Assembly (NCBI RefSeq): GCF_048544455.1
Contig: NC_133531.1
Location: 67,122,099-67,186,098 of the forward strand
Length of the DNA: 64,000 nucleotides
DNA from: Silene latifolia
Lineage: Eukaryota; Streptophyta; Magnoliopsida; Caryophyllales; Caryophyllaceae
Reading direction: 5' to 3'
Shown: positions 53,935 to 64,000 of the stretch, in pieces
How positions within the stretch are numbered: the first letter of the stretch is position 1
Layout of the letters: each line of letters begins with the position of its first letter
Made by a program: the position numbers and the translations under genes
The notes under the pieces: model-generated
The model's database searches: none
What the model was told of the DNA's origin: nothing
What the model saw: only the letters and a program-made list of their open reading frames with translations

Positions 53935-54815
53935 ATCTGTTGTAACCTGTAAATAAATAGTCAAAACAAAGGTCAGTAGACAACACAAAGTAATGGCAGA
54001 GGCGGAAATAAAATATTACAGTCGGAACTCGGCAAGTGACGTGGTTTGATCGCTAGGTGTTTTGTACACCTCATCGCTAGGTGTTTTGTACACCTCACTT
54101 GACTGATTTTGATTTAAACACACCCATCAAAATGCCTTTACATCAACATTCAACTCTGTCACGTCCCTTTTATTGGCAAGAATACGAGAAACGGCAGAAT
54201 ACTAAAGGTGAGACAATAATGAAGAGTAATGGTGGTCATTAATGGAGAAGCATTGAAGTGGGTATCATTTAATATATTAAAGCAAAGGCTACTATGCTGA
54301 TGTGTCGCTCTATTGCTAATCCACCGTAAAAATACCGTATACCCTGTACAACAATGTACTCGCAAAATACGGAGTAGTAGAAACTACCCAATAACCCATT
54401 AACGGTTAACATAATCCTTCGTGAATTGACCATCTTCCCTCTATCTAAATGGCCCCTCATCCTCAAGGACCTCAACTACCCACTATCTAAATTGCAAAAA
54501 AGAAAAAATAATCCCCCTCCACCGTCATTAGTCATTACACCATCTTCATTATCCTTCGTGAATTGACCATCTTTCCTCTTCTCCGTCATTCTAACTTACC
54601 ACCATTATTTACTATCACCATGATGGCTCAAGTGCACTGCCCTACACCGGAGTTCCCTAACGCCTTCGTTAATTTTCAAATCGTTATCATAAGTCCTTAA
54701 CTTGCGTCACCCTCGCCGTCGTCGATCACTTTCGTTGTCATACTGGCTGCTAGAAGCGATTGCTTGAGTCCATCTCTTCGCCCCCCCGATTTCATTGTTT
54801 ACAAAGATGGTATTA
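53935..54815. other. Intergenic region right of the MULE
   Basis: No ORF that I trust. Contains a 24-bp tandem duplication (54050-54097) and CATCTTCATTATCCTTCGTGAATTGACCATCTT-like words that recur in part (54415-54440 and 54545-54575). A G/C-richer stretch at 54600-54790 could be an old exon but shows no family resemblance. Confidence 0.5.
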
Positions 54816-54874
54816 TCTTCTTCTTCTTCTTCTTCTTCTTCTTCTTCTTCTTCTTCTTCTTCTTCTTCTTCTTT
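54816..54874. repeat. (TTC)n microsatellite
   Basis: About nineteen uninterrupted TTC/CTT units. The poly-Phe frame across it is an artefact. Confidence 0.97.
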
Positions 54875-57369
54875 TATCAATTAAATTTGATTTTAGTAGC
54901 AACAATACTACAGTTACAAGTTAATCAAAATAGAAATTTGGATTTAAGTATTGATTTGTGTTTTCAACCAATGTTAAATTTTGGTGAATTGATTTTATAA
55001 CTAAATTTGCATGATGTTATCGAATATAAATTGTTGATAAGTTGGAAGTTATTGTCAGATGCTAATTGTTTAAGACAAAATTAGATTAGCAAAATTTAAG
55101 ACAGAATCAGATTAGTAAAATTTGGAGGCAATGATATATTTGTTATTATCATTTCGCAGAGGATTCACTAGAGTTTGTGGCAGTGTCAATTTTTAATGTT
55201 ATGGGTTTGTGTCAGGTAATTTCCGAATCAATGAATAAGGGAGCTGAGCAAGTTGTTTAATGATAACAGTGATATGTATTTGTTATTATCAAATAGTTTC
55301 TTCTTATCCAGCAACTTCATATATTTCTATTTGCAATGTAGTTAAAAATTTGTTGAATATGCTATTCTATATTCGTTTTATGAAGGTGAACTATCTGTCT
55401 GGATATTTGATGATTATGAGTGAAATCCATGTCTGTGATCAGAAGAAATCAGAGACTTGACCTCTCAAGTCGTTATGTCTTTATGGTTTGTTAATTTTAT
55501 GAACTATATCATCACACTTTTTCTTAATCATATGGTTTTCTTATTCCGTAAATTGCAAAATTTTGATTAGTTGGCTGTTAATGATATTATCACTATACTG
55601 TTGTTTAGATCACGGTCGCAGGCTCGCAACCAACTTCATAATTGCAAACTCCGACATTGGAGGTAACACCCCTTTTCCTCACTATATATTCTATGTCATT
55701 ATTTTCTTTATTTGACTTTATAAGTAATTATATGTTGGGTTTCATGGGGCATTAGTGCAATTTTCATCTGAAAACAAGAATCAGCGGGGCATTATTTTCC
55801 GCCTATAAATTGCATGCTGAGTTCATCCACGGAAATTGACAAATTACATTAATATTGTAATTTGATGCTAAACTTGATCCAAATTGGGGTTTGAATCTCT
55901 TACAGAGATCAGTATGGCAGTAATCTGTACTCCGTAATATGCATTGGTGGATATTCAAACAATCACCTCTACTGCTATATACAATTAATTTTTAGAGTGT
56001 TGACAATCTTTTGATCGATGCAAATACAACTACCATTTCACGCCATCAGACCCCAACTGCATCCAATGTGCCAGAGCCATGACCCACCACTTTGCATTGC
56101 AATACTATTTTGGGATTCGATGTTATCATCTACTTTTTCGGGATTCGATGTTATCATCCACGTTTTACCAACCATCCCCAGTTAGCTTACTACTATATAA
56201 GAGTAATTTACTTTTCCATATTCGTTTCAGTAGTTTTTTTTTTTTTGTTGAGAAATATTCATTTCAGTATTTTGTTATCATAACCTTTTTATTTGTTCTT
56301 TATGAATCCTTCCCAAAGACTTTCATGTAATTGAAGACAAAACACTTTCTCGAGAGATTTATTTTTTAAAGAATTTTTAGGAGTTTGTCTCATCGGAATT
56401 AAGAATGACGGTACTCACTGACAGGTCTATTAAGTTGTACTTTATATCTTACTCCGTATCTACCTGATTTATTTGCATAATTTGTAGCCTTTGCAATCAA
56501 ATAAACCATTACATGCTTTTAAATTCATGTTATTTGGGCTGTCAAGCGATGAATCATTTATATTTGCGGGATTTATATATACCTTGATATTATCATCTTA
56601 GCTCTTTGCATTTTGTTGTTGTTTGTGTTCAAATAGGTAGGCTACAAAAGAGGAAAATTGAATTTGAAGTACTCATGGAATTTGGTAGGTTATATGCTTA
56701 ACTTTGTGTTTTGATGAAACATGTATATAAAACTTGGAGAAGATATAAAGAGGTATTCAAGTAAATGATGAGCATCTATTTCTCTAAGTCTATTCACTCT
56801 TCTATAATAGAAAGAGGAGTTTTTGTATTAGATTGAAGGGATTAATTGGACATACCTTGAATACAAGGTTCTTAAACATACTATAGATCGTGTTCTCTGT
56901 TTTTGTGAGACGGTAACTTACGGTGTTTGTTTATTTTTCTGAAGAAAGTATCTAGAAAGGTATATGATTTATTTGTTGAGGGATTAAGCACTGCCTTACG
57001 TCAATCTGTGCTTGATTTCAAAATCTAATAGTTCATTCTGAAGATTAGCTTCAACCCGACATCTTTGTTGTGTTTGATTTCAGGTTTATGTTTCGTATTA
57101 TAGGTTTTGTATTATTGTGATTTAAAGTGAAATATAAAGACCCTTTATTTAGTTGATACTGAAATTATTTGCAACAAAAAATATGTTTTTTTCCTAATTA
57201 TTTTGTAATCCTCAAATTAGAGTTTGATTGAACCCAGGTTAATGACAGAGAAGAGCAGCAACAAGTTTTGAGTACGAGTGCATGATGGTTTTATAGTGAA
57301 GTGGAATTTATCTAACGACCATTAGTTTACCATACAAGCATTGTAAACGCTATTCAACTTAGCCAAAAA
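54875..57369. other. Non-coding region, possible exon-like fragments
   Basis: No long ORF. Short segments between AG and GT (about 55622-55660 and 56636-56690) look like they could be small exons of a plus-strand transcript, without detectable protein homology. GGGATTCGATGTTATCATC is repeated at about 56112 and 56139. Confidence 0.35.
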
Positions 57370-57446
57370 AAAGAGAAAGAAGAGAGAAAAAGCTCTAAAA
57401 ATTAGGTCATTCACTCCTTGCTTTCCGTGCTGCCGTCATGACAATA

Positions 57447-58336
57447 ATGGCGAGATCATCCTCGTCCAAAACAAATTCTGCAACAAAAAATCCAAAAACT
57501 TCATCTCCTTTACCAAATAACAACAAAAAAAAGACAGGGCCTTCACCATCGGAGGTTAATAAAGAGAAGAACGTCAATGAAATCGTGGGTTTGGCTCTTT
57601 TTGACTTGGAAACAGTTGAAGTTGATGAGAATGGGGAAGAGTGGGTTACCCAGGGCAAAAAGAAGAAAACTTTAGCCTCTATTCCTGAAGAACCAAAAGA
57701 GATTTGCAGTTTGATTGAGGATGTGCGTGATGAGCTCAATTTTTGGAAACCTTCAGTATACTGCTTCATCTTGGGTGCAAATCCTCCTCCGGAAGTGGTG
57801 GAGCGTTTCATTCGAAGGATTTGGGTGAATTTTTCAATTGATAAGGTATCCTTTCTTCCTAATGGCATTTTTATCGTCCGTTTTCTGAATGAGCAGAGTA
57901 AGGAGGCCGTTCTCAAACAGGGGCACTTCCTGTTTGATAATAAGCCCCTGATTGTTAGGAATTGGACTGCTAATATTGAGTTAACAAAGGATAATGTTAA
58001 GAATGTGCCTGTGGGGATCAAGTTGTGGGATTTGCCTCTTAAATTTTGGGGTAAATGTCTACCTAGAATTGCAGGACTAGTTGGGAAGTATATTCAGAGT
58101 GATGTGTCAACTATGGAAAAGACTAGGTTAGGGTTTGCTCGGGTGTTGATTGAGGTTCCCTTTGGCAAGAAACTCCCTGCCTCTGTGCTTTTCTTAGATG
58201 AATTTTCTCAAGAGGTTAAGATTGATGTAGAAAGTGAATGGAAACCCATTTTATGCACTGAATGTGGAGGGGTAGGTCATGAGAGTCTTTCCTGCAGGAA
58301 ACCAAAGCAGAAAATGGCTTCTAAGCCTGTTCCTAC
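57447..58336 (+). pseudogene. LINE ORF1, truncated by copia E
   Basis: A second LINE ORF1, different from the one at 2755-3963 but with the same layout. The ATG at 57447 (MARSSSSKTNSATK) aligns with the other start; an in-frame ATG at 57438 adds three residues. DUF4283 spans residues about 85-260 (LNFWKPSVYCFILGANPPPE, NGIFIVRFLN, LFDNKPLIVRNW, KLWDLPLKFWG). The zinc knuckle is CTECGGVGHESLSC. The LINE sequence ends at 58336, where the copia E LTR begins. The open frame continues through antisense LTR sequence to a stop at 58496, adding about 50 unrelated residues. ORF2 is not in the window. Confidence 0.88.
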
Positions 58337-59632
58337 TGAAGGAAAAGTAGATCTATATACTCAACATATTCATATATGTTTTATTTTAATTTCTCATAAA
58401 ATTAAATGGTGGATCTTATGCATGCAAACTAATAAACAATATAAAGAAGAAACCATCATCTTACATTGTGATTTTCGGATTTATGGGCACAAGTGAGTTC
58501 ACCTACTCACTTGTTCTTGAGCTTCTAAATATTGGATGAACAAGGTTCAAATTAGAACCTCTCCCAAAAGCATATACCCAAGGAAACTCATAATAACCAA
58601 TATTATTTAGATCTAGTAATAATATTAGTTTTACTATAAAATTGACACAAAATAAATTGTATTTTTACTCTTGAAAATCTCGGTCAAGAGGGAGTATTTG
58701 TGAAATTTTATTTCTCTAGAAAAATCACATATTGTAGAGAGTATCTTTCTTACACTACTAAAAAATGTTGTGTGTAAGGATGAATGAATAAATTGAGAAG
58801 AAAAACTCTTTTCTTTTCTCCTATGGTTGGCCGAAAAAATGCCTTGAGTAGTATGCCCAATGCATTTCACTTTTGCTCTTCACAAGAGGCTAGGCATGCA
58901 ACTCTAGGGTTATCATTGTGTTTTATTTAGAATAAAATAAATTAAACAACACAAACCCTTAATGCCCTTCATATTTTCGGTTACCATGTAAAATGGTAGT
59001 CCATATTATCTTTGTCATTTGTCAATTGTAACATGTGTGACATGTTACTTGACTTATGAAATTGTAATGTATTTTTAACACATTAAAAATCAACATACTC
59101 ATAAAATATGTCATTAACAAAATCGACTAGTAATTTGTAATTACTTGTACCAAAAGTGTTCCCGAATTATAAACTACAACATTCTGTATTTATAATAATT
59201 TATTCATTCCGTTTCAATTGTTTCTGTAAACAATAATTTCATCTAAGTAATGAAACAATTCGATTACTTAGACCGTGAATTACTAGTCGATTTCATCTAA
59301 ATAATTTCATTTAATCATATTTACAATAAGATACGTAAATTATACTCACAAAAATCATCCGTCAATTTTAAGCAATTTAATTAACTCGTATCGGTATACG
59401 ATTAATTAAATAATCAATTAAGAGTATTTCCCTATAGGTATGACCTAAGGGGATCAACTGATCACTACCGTCGCACGACAGTAATGTCAAACTCTAGTCA
59501 GCCAATCATTACCGATATGCGTGGACCAGTTGACTGTAAAATATTACATCCCACATGTATTCTTAAAATGAGATTTAATAATGATATTTAAATCATGTGA
59601 TCGCACTATTGTTGAGGACACATTTCCCAACA
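58337..59632 (-). repeat. Copia E 3' LTR
   Basis: TGAAGGAAAAG...CACATTTCCCAACA. It is the diverged reverse complement of the copia C LTR (TGTTGGGAAATGTG...TTTCCTTCA), 1296 bp. Many substitutions and indels relative to copia C. Confidence 0.85.
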
Positions 59633-59657
59633 ATCTCCCACTTGTCCTCGACAAGTG
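59633..59657 (-). promoter_or_regulatory. Copia E polypurine tract with hairpin
   Basis: ATCTCC, CACTTGTC (59639-59646) CTC GACAAGTG (59650-59657). Same stem as in copia C and D. Confidence 0.78.
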
Positions 59658-60440
59658 TGCGTCACCAATTCTCTTGTCCTATTACTATCTTCCACTCAAT
59701 GCAAGGTGTCTTTCGGGTCGTACTTGCAAGTGATCATATCGAGAGTGGTTTCCTCGATCTGGAGAATAACTGATAGACCGGATTTATCTATCATAGATAC
59801 CTTCCGAGCGTGGCCACGCATTTCCAGTTCATTACTCCTCGAGTGGCCCTGAGATATTGTTTTAACCCTGACAAGGGGGTGGACAATTTCTATCGCACTT
59901 ATTCCCTTCGACTAGCCACAGCCATCATAACCCAAAATATGCCCATTTGACCCCATTTACGAAGGTCGTAGTAACACAAATCAAAGTTAATATGAAACTG
60001 TGCCATCTTAGGCGAATAGTCTTTAGTCAAAAGAATCGACTCATTAGAATACTATAGCAGCTCTCGCCACGACCAGGCTATATAAATTGCCAGAACTCTA
60101 TAAGCGGTCATAAGGCCCGACAAAATGTTCCTAACGATGCCTATGTGATCGACTAGTCATCCCACATGACTCTATGGCACTTGAACTTGCCATCAATCGC
60201 ATCACACTCTAGTCACTTCGAGACGTCACCTCATACAAGTGACTATGGGCTAATACTATGTTAATCCGGGTTCACTTTAACAGGGTTCAACGTTGTCTCT
60301 ACAACCCGTTTGGATGTAACAAAGTATAATAAAAGAGTTTTAAAGTAAAACTCGAACGACAAATGCGATTATCACATAAGAATAGTCAATGCCTGATTAC
60401 TATTTCATTTTCTATAATCTAATTTGTTCTTGTATGTAGT
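59658..60440 (-). other. Copia E non-coding 3' segment
   Basis: Aligns with the 3' segments of copia C and D. Better preserved than the adjacent coding region. No gene. Confidence 0.6.
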
Positions 60441-63400
60441 TGTTCATTTCAATTCAATTGAAATGACATGACTCATCATGTTTAGCTTTTGAGAAGGCTT
60501 TGGTTAGTAGGTTTTATCAACTTCTTATACCTTACTCAACCTTACTACATACTCGTTTTCCTTTGTAATGTATACATTTGCATTACAAAACTTTCTGAGT
60601 ACGTGTCGAGATCCAATCAAGACATAGGCCCTCTAGCCTAAGAATAGCTCCCACTGTTTTCACAGTGTGCGGGACTCATCCTTCTTGCACATCTCATGAT
60701 TGCAAGTGTACTCAATTTCCGTTATAAATATCTCTCATTGTTCTTTATTGCCTAGAACGATTCTAGAAAATCTACTTCTTAATTAACATTGCCACAATGG
60801 TATCTTAACCATCCTAATTGTGTTTTGATTATGGTTTTGTCGGAAACCATGCGCAATCTCAATTGTCAATTGTCACTTGTGTAACACCCTTACACAAAAT
60901 TGCATCATAAACACTTTGCATCATAGCCTTAATGCTTCTGCAAGCACTTAAGGGTAATCTTTATGGCTTACTTGGTAAAGATTACTTAAATTCGATTTTG
61001 AAAACAATTCATCATACTCAAGGTATATGAAGTGTTATACATCATTACTCATTTAATTGATCCGGCAGCGGAAGTAAATGGAATCAATCAAATATGTTCA
61101 ATTTAATTGAACTAGTCATGAATCTTATCAACATAAGACTTCTTATTGACGCTAATATCATGTAGATTTATCTTCATAAATCTGGATATTAAAGATGTAT
61201 TATATTACTCCAAAAGTCTTAAATCATTCTCAATGATCAATATGCCATCCACATATCGGACTAAATAAAATTTCCGTAACTCCCACTAAACTCCATGTAT
61301 AAACACAACTTATCGACTTATCGAGAAAAGTTTTATAACATGATCAAAACATTGATTCCAACTCATTGATGTCCTACTTAAGACCATCTCTTAAGTTGCA
61401 CATTATCTTAGGATTGCAAGAATCTATAAAACTCATGACATGTATTGAATACATTCCTTCTTTTGAAGAAGTGGGTTTTAGATTCACATGCTGTATGCGT
61501 ATCCTCATAATGAAACACAATCCCTAAGAAGATCCAAATAGACTTAAGCATTTCAATTAGTGCAAAACACTTTGCCACCAATCAAGCTTTGAAATCTCTC
61601 TTTATTAGTGCAAAACCCTTTGTCACTAATCAAGTCTTTTTATTTCGGATTTTCATGGCTCTAAGCCTTGTATTGAGTTGTGACTTAAACACTCTCATGT
61701 CTTATGTAAGTCATATGTTCATTACTTTCCAGAAGTAATCAACTTGAATCAAACGATTTCTTTTGTAAGTTATAAGTTCTTTACTTTCTTAAAAGTAGCA
61801 TGAATTCATCATCTTTAACAAGTGACGAATTTAACCTCCTAGGTTTTGAAGAAACAACGTCTTACACAAAACATCTCATGTAGCCAAGAAAGACGAGTTT
61901 CCTGCGACATAACTTTCTTTGTGGCTCTTGAATAATTTCTCCCACTCTGTCTTCTAAAAATAAACTTGTATTTTAGAAAGACAGCTTCACGAGCCGCAAA
62001 CCCGTCGTACTCGTGATAATTGAAGAGGGAAAAAATGAGCATTTGTTTCTTGTGAAAACTTACAAACATGGTACCCTTACCATTTCATATCTCATATGAT
62101 TCGATTTAGTGGAAAAATAATTTAGACAAAAATTGATAAAATCCCCAAAAGGATCAAGTAACTCAAAGTAACTTGATTGAAGTCCAAACCATATCGAATA
62201 GCGTTTGATTTCTTATCCAACCACACATTATTCTATAATGCGTGTTAAGAGAGATTAACTTGTGATACTATATCACATTTCCTTTGGCTTATATCAAAGT
62301 CTTCACTTTGATAATCCCATCACGACTAAATCGTGATTCCTTGAACTCTTTAAACTTCTTCAAAGATGTTTTCTATTTACCTTATTAAGTGAACACATTA
62401 GCGTCAACTTAAATCGTTGGTAAAAGAAAATGATTAACCTATTTTGGATCAATGATTTAAAACCTCGATCTCCTTTTCAACCAAAAGGCACGAGATATCT
62501 TGCTTTGAATAAAAGATACGCATATACCGTTAACAATCTAATGGTTTCAAGAGTACTCGATAACTCTTTTCGTTCATCATTCCAAAATTCAAGGTTTAAT
62601 CTTGGGTTACCAATTTGAGTCTTGCATCATCTTCATGATATATCATTCTAGTTTGGTTTAGAATATAATCACCTTGATAATGGGCTAGCCATACATCAAA
62701 TCGTGGTGTATAGGGTCACAAAAGTGAAACCTCATTTGTATCTTAACAAGTTTGTATTCTTATTCAGAGTTTATGTACTTAATAGTCACAATTAAGTACA
62801 ACTCCAAACCCAAAAACTAGATTTAGTACACAATGACTCTATCTCTCGACTTCATTGTTGCTAGTCGTCATATTCTAATCATCTTATGTGTCGAATACAA
62901 TGATGAAAACCTCCACTGGTTTCTAATATTGACGAAGTGGTACTAGCAAAATTTATGTTTAATCAAATAAACATTTAAAGAAGAAGGTCCCATTAGATGT
63001 CCCACAACTAACTTGTTGATTCTTCAATAATTTGGGGTAGTTTCCTTTCTTGTGTCCAACATTTAAGACAATGGAAACTTTATCGGTCGGGATTGATAGG
63101 TTTAGTATCGCTATTCTCAACAACTTTACTTTTAACATTACCTTGTATCAATTCCGTTATAATCTTTACTTCTTGAACCTCGTCCTCATCTTAACGGTTT
63201 AAGAGAATGCTCCCACTCATTTCAATGAGTCTTTGCTTTGAGAAGCAAAATTGAATTCATGAAGATCACTCTTCATTTGTTCGTTTTAGTCTTAAAACTT
63301 TCATTGAAGTGGTTGCGTTATTTTGGTCAATTACGAATTCTTGACAAAACTAATTACCAAAACAATTTATCGCTTCAAGGTACTTAATTCATATAAGTAC

Positions 63401-63650
63401 ATGAAAAACAATCCATTGTAAGTAGATGTGTTAGTCTAGAATCAAAAACCTGTTTGATAATGAATAACTTTAATCTATACTCTTTGCAAGAGATCCTTAG
63501 CAATGGTTAATTCAAGGTCTTTAGAAGAAAATTCAAATTTTGTCTTTAGTTACGATGTTTTAATGGAGTTTTGAATCAAAAACGAAATGATATCGTATAT
63601 GAATAGTGGTAAAGAAATAGAACAATATAACAACGGAATAGTGGAAAACT
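60441..63650 (-). pseudogene. Copia E pol, heavily degenerate
   Basis: No long ORF survives. Fragments can be placed by resemblance to copia C. These include an RNase H-like piece near 60600-60680, reverse transcriptase remnants around 61100-61700, and the REAVFL...RRQSGRN linker inside the short frame 61839-62069. Integrase and Gag-like remnants extend to about 63600. The many deletions suggest this is the oldest of the copia copies here. Confidence 0.6.
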
Positions 63651-64000
63651 TAACATTTATCGTTTTATTAATACTTGAAAAACAAGTATAGCATTTACAT
63701 AGTGACCTCTACCCAACTATGATAAATGATTCCAAGATCCAAATTCATATTAACTTGGGCACGGTGTGGCCGATACATACCTTATCAATATAACTCGGTG
63801 GATTAACTCTTTAATCGATTATACTTTTAGAACTCTTGGTCGATAAAATTACATTAACATTTATCTTTAGCCCAAAACACATCCGACAAGGGCACGATGT
63901 GGCCGATACATCCCTTATCAAAAACTTTTATTGAGTTCAACCCAAATTTTGAATAAATGTGTCCATGATCCAAATCCACATCAACTTGGGCACGGTGTGG
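63651..64000 (-). other. Copia E leader with GGGCACGGTGTGGCCGA repeats
   Basis: GGGCACGGTGTGGCCGATAC occurs at about 63757, a variant at about 63893, and GGGCACGGTGTGG again at the window end. They are the complement of the copia C leader words (GGCACACCGTGCCC) and sit in the same place just before Gag. Confidence 0.65.

Larger units (their letters stand above)
58337..64000 (-). mobile_element. Copia E: decayed copia element, 3' LTR and internal part, runs off the window
   Basis: The left LTR (58337-59632) is followed by a polypurine tract and a long degenerate pol read on the minus strand, then a leader-like region from about 63650. The 5' LTR would lie beyond 64000. It is inserted in a LINE; CCTAC (58332-58336) should recur on the far side if the end is intact. 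Confidence 0.8.

Noticed and set aside
54764..55000. Poly-Phe frame
   Set aside because: Translation of a TTC microsatellite.

Overview
This window looks like transposon-rich nuclear DNA of a flowering plant, probably a eudicot. It is AT-rich and has plant-type LINEs, Ty1/copia elements primed by initiator-Met tRNA, a FAR1-type Mutator-like element (MULE), a Helitron and MITEs. No intact ordinary host gene is evident, and I cannot name the species from the sequence alone.

Layout. 1-~4003: a minus-strand LINE (ORF1 complete, ORF2 open to the window edge). It abuts a minus-strand copia fragment A (leader 4004-4340 and 8277-9104, 5' LTR 9105-9885). That leader is split by a 3.9-kb Helitron (4341-8276). 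9886-11225 and 20009-20269 are two halves of an unresolved LTR-like sequence. It is split by full-length minus-strand copia B (11226-20008, TSD GTCTA). 20270-20437 and 29479-29990 belong to a broken gene resembling the start of plant mobile domain proteins. It is split by full-length plus-strand copia C (20438-29478, TSD CCTGG) and, further upstream, by minus-strand copia D (29991-38840, TSD CCGAT). 39-42.6 kb holds a CAA repeat, an orphan promoter-like segment, a second Helitron-like terminus and two MITEs. 42611-53924 is a complete 11.3-kb MULE with a 10-bp TSD. 53.9-57.4 kb is non-coding with a TTC microsatellite. 57.4-58.3 kb is a plus-strand LINE ORF1, cut by the 3' LTR of a decayed minus-strand copia E that runs to the window end.

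How the parts relate. Almost everything is nested insertion, and the target-site duplications and empty-site comparisons allow several boundaries to be placed to the base. The copia elements B and C have LTR pairs that are nearly identical by eye but carry single-base frameshifts in their genes. This suggests mobilisation by other copies, or sequencing error.

Best candidates for undescribed biology: (1) the large MULE. It carries, besides a frameshifted FAR1-like transposase, two unrecognised genes on opposite strands that each have their own TATA box. It also has a 50-bp tandem array organised in 150-bp higher-order units, and several tRNA-like A/B-box modules. (2) A helically phased array of TCGATCGA palindromes in the copia B leader. 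(3) A conserved 7-8 bp hairpin with variable loop beside the polypurine tract of four copia elements. (4) A copia lineage (C and D) whose Gag lacks the usual capsid region.
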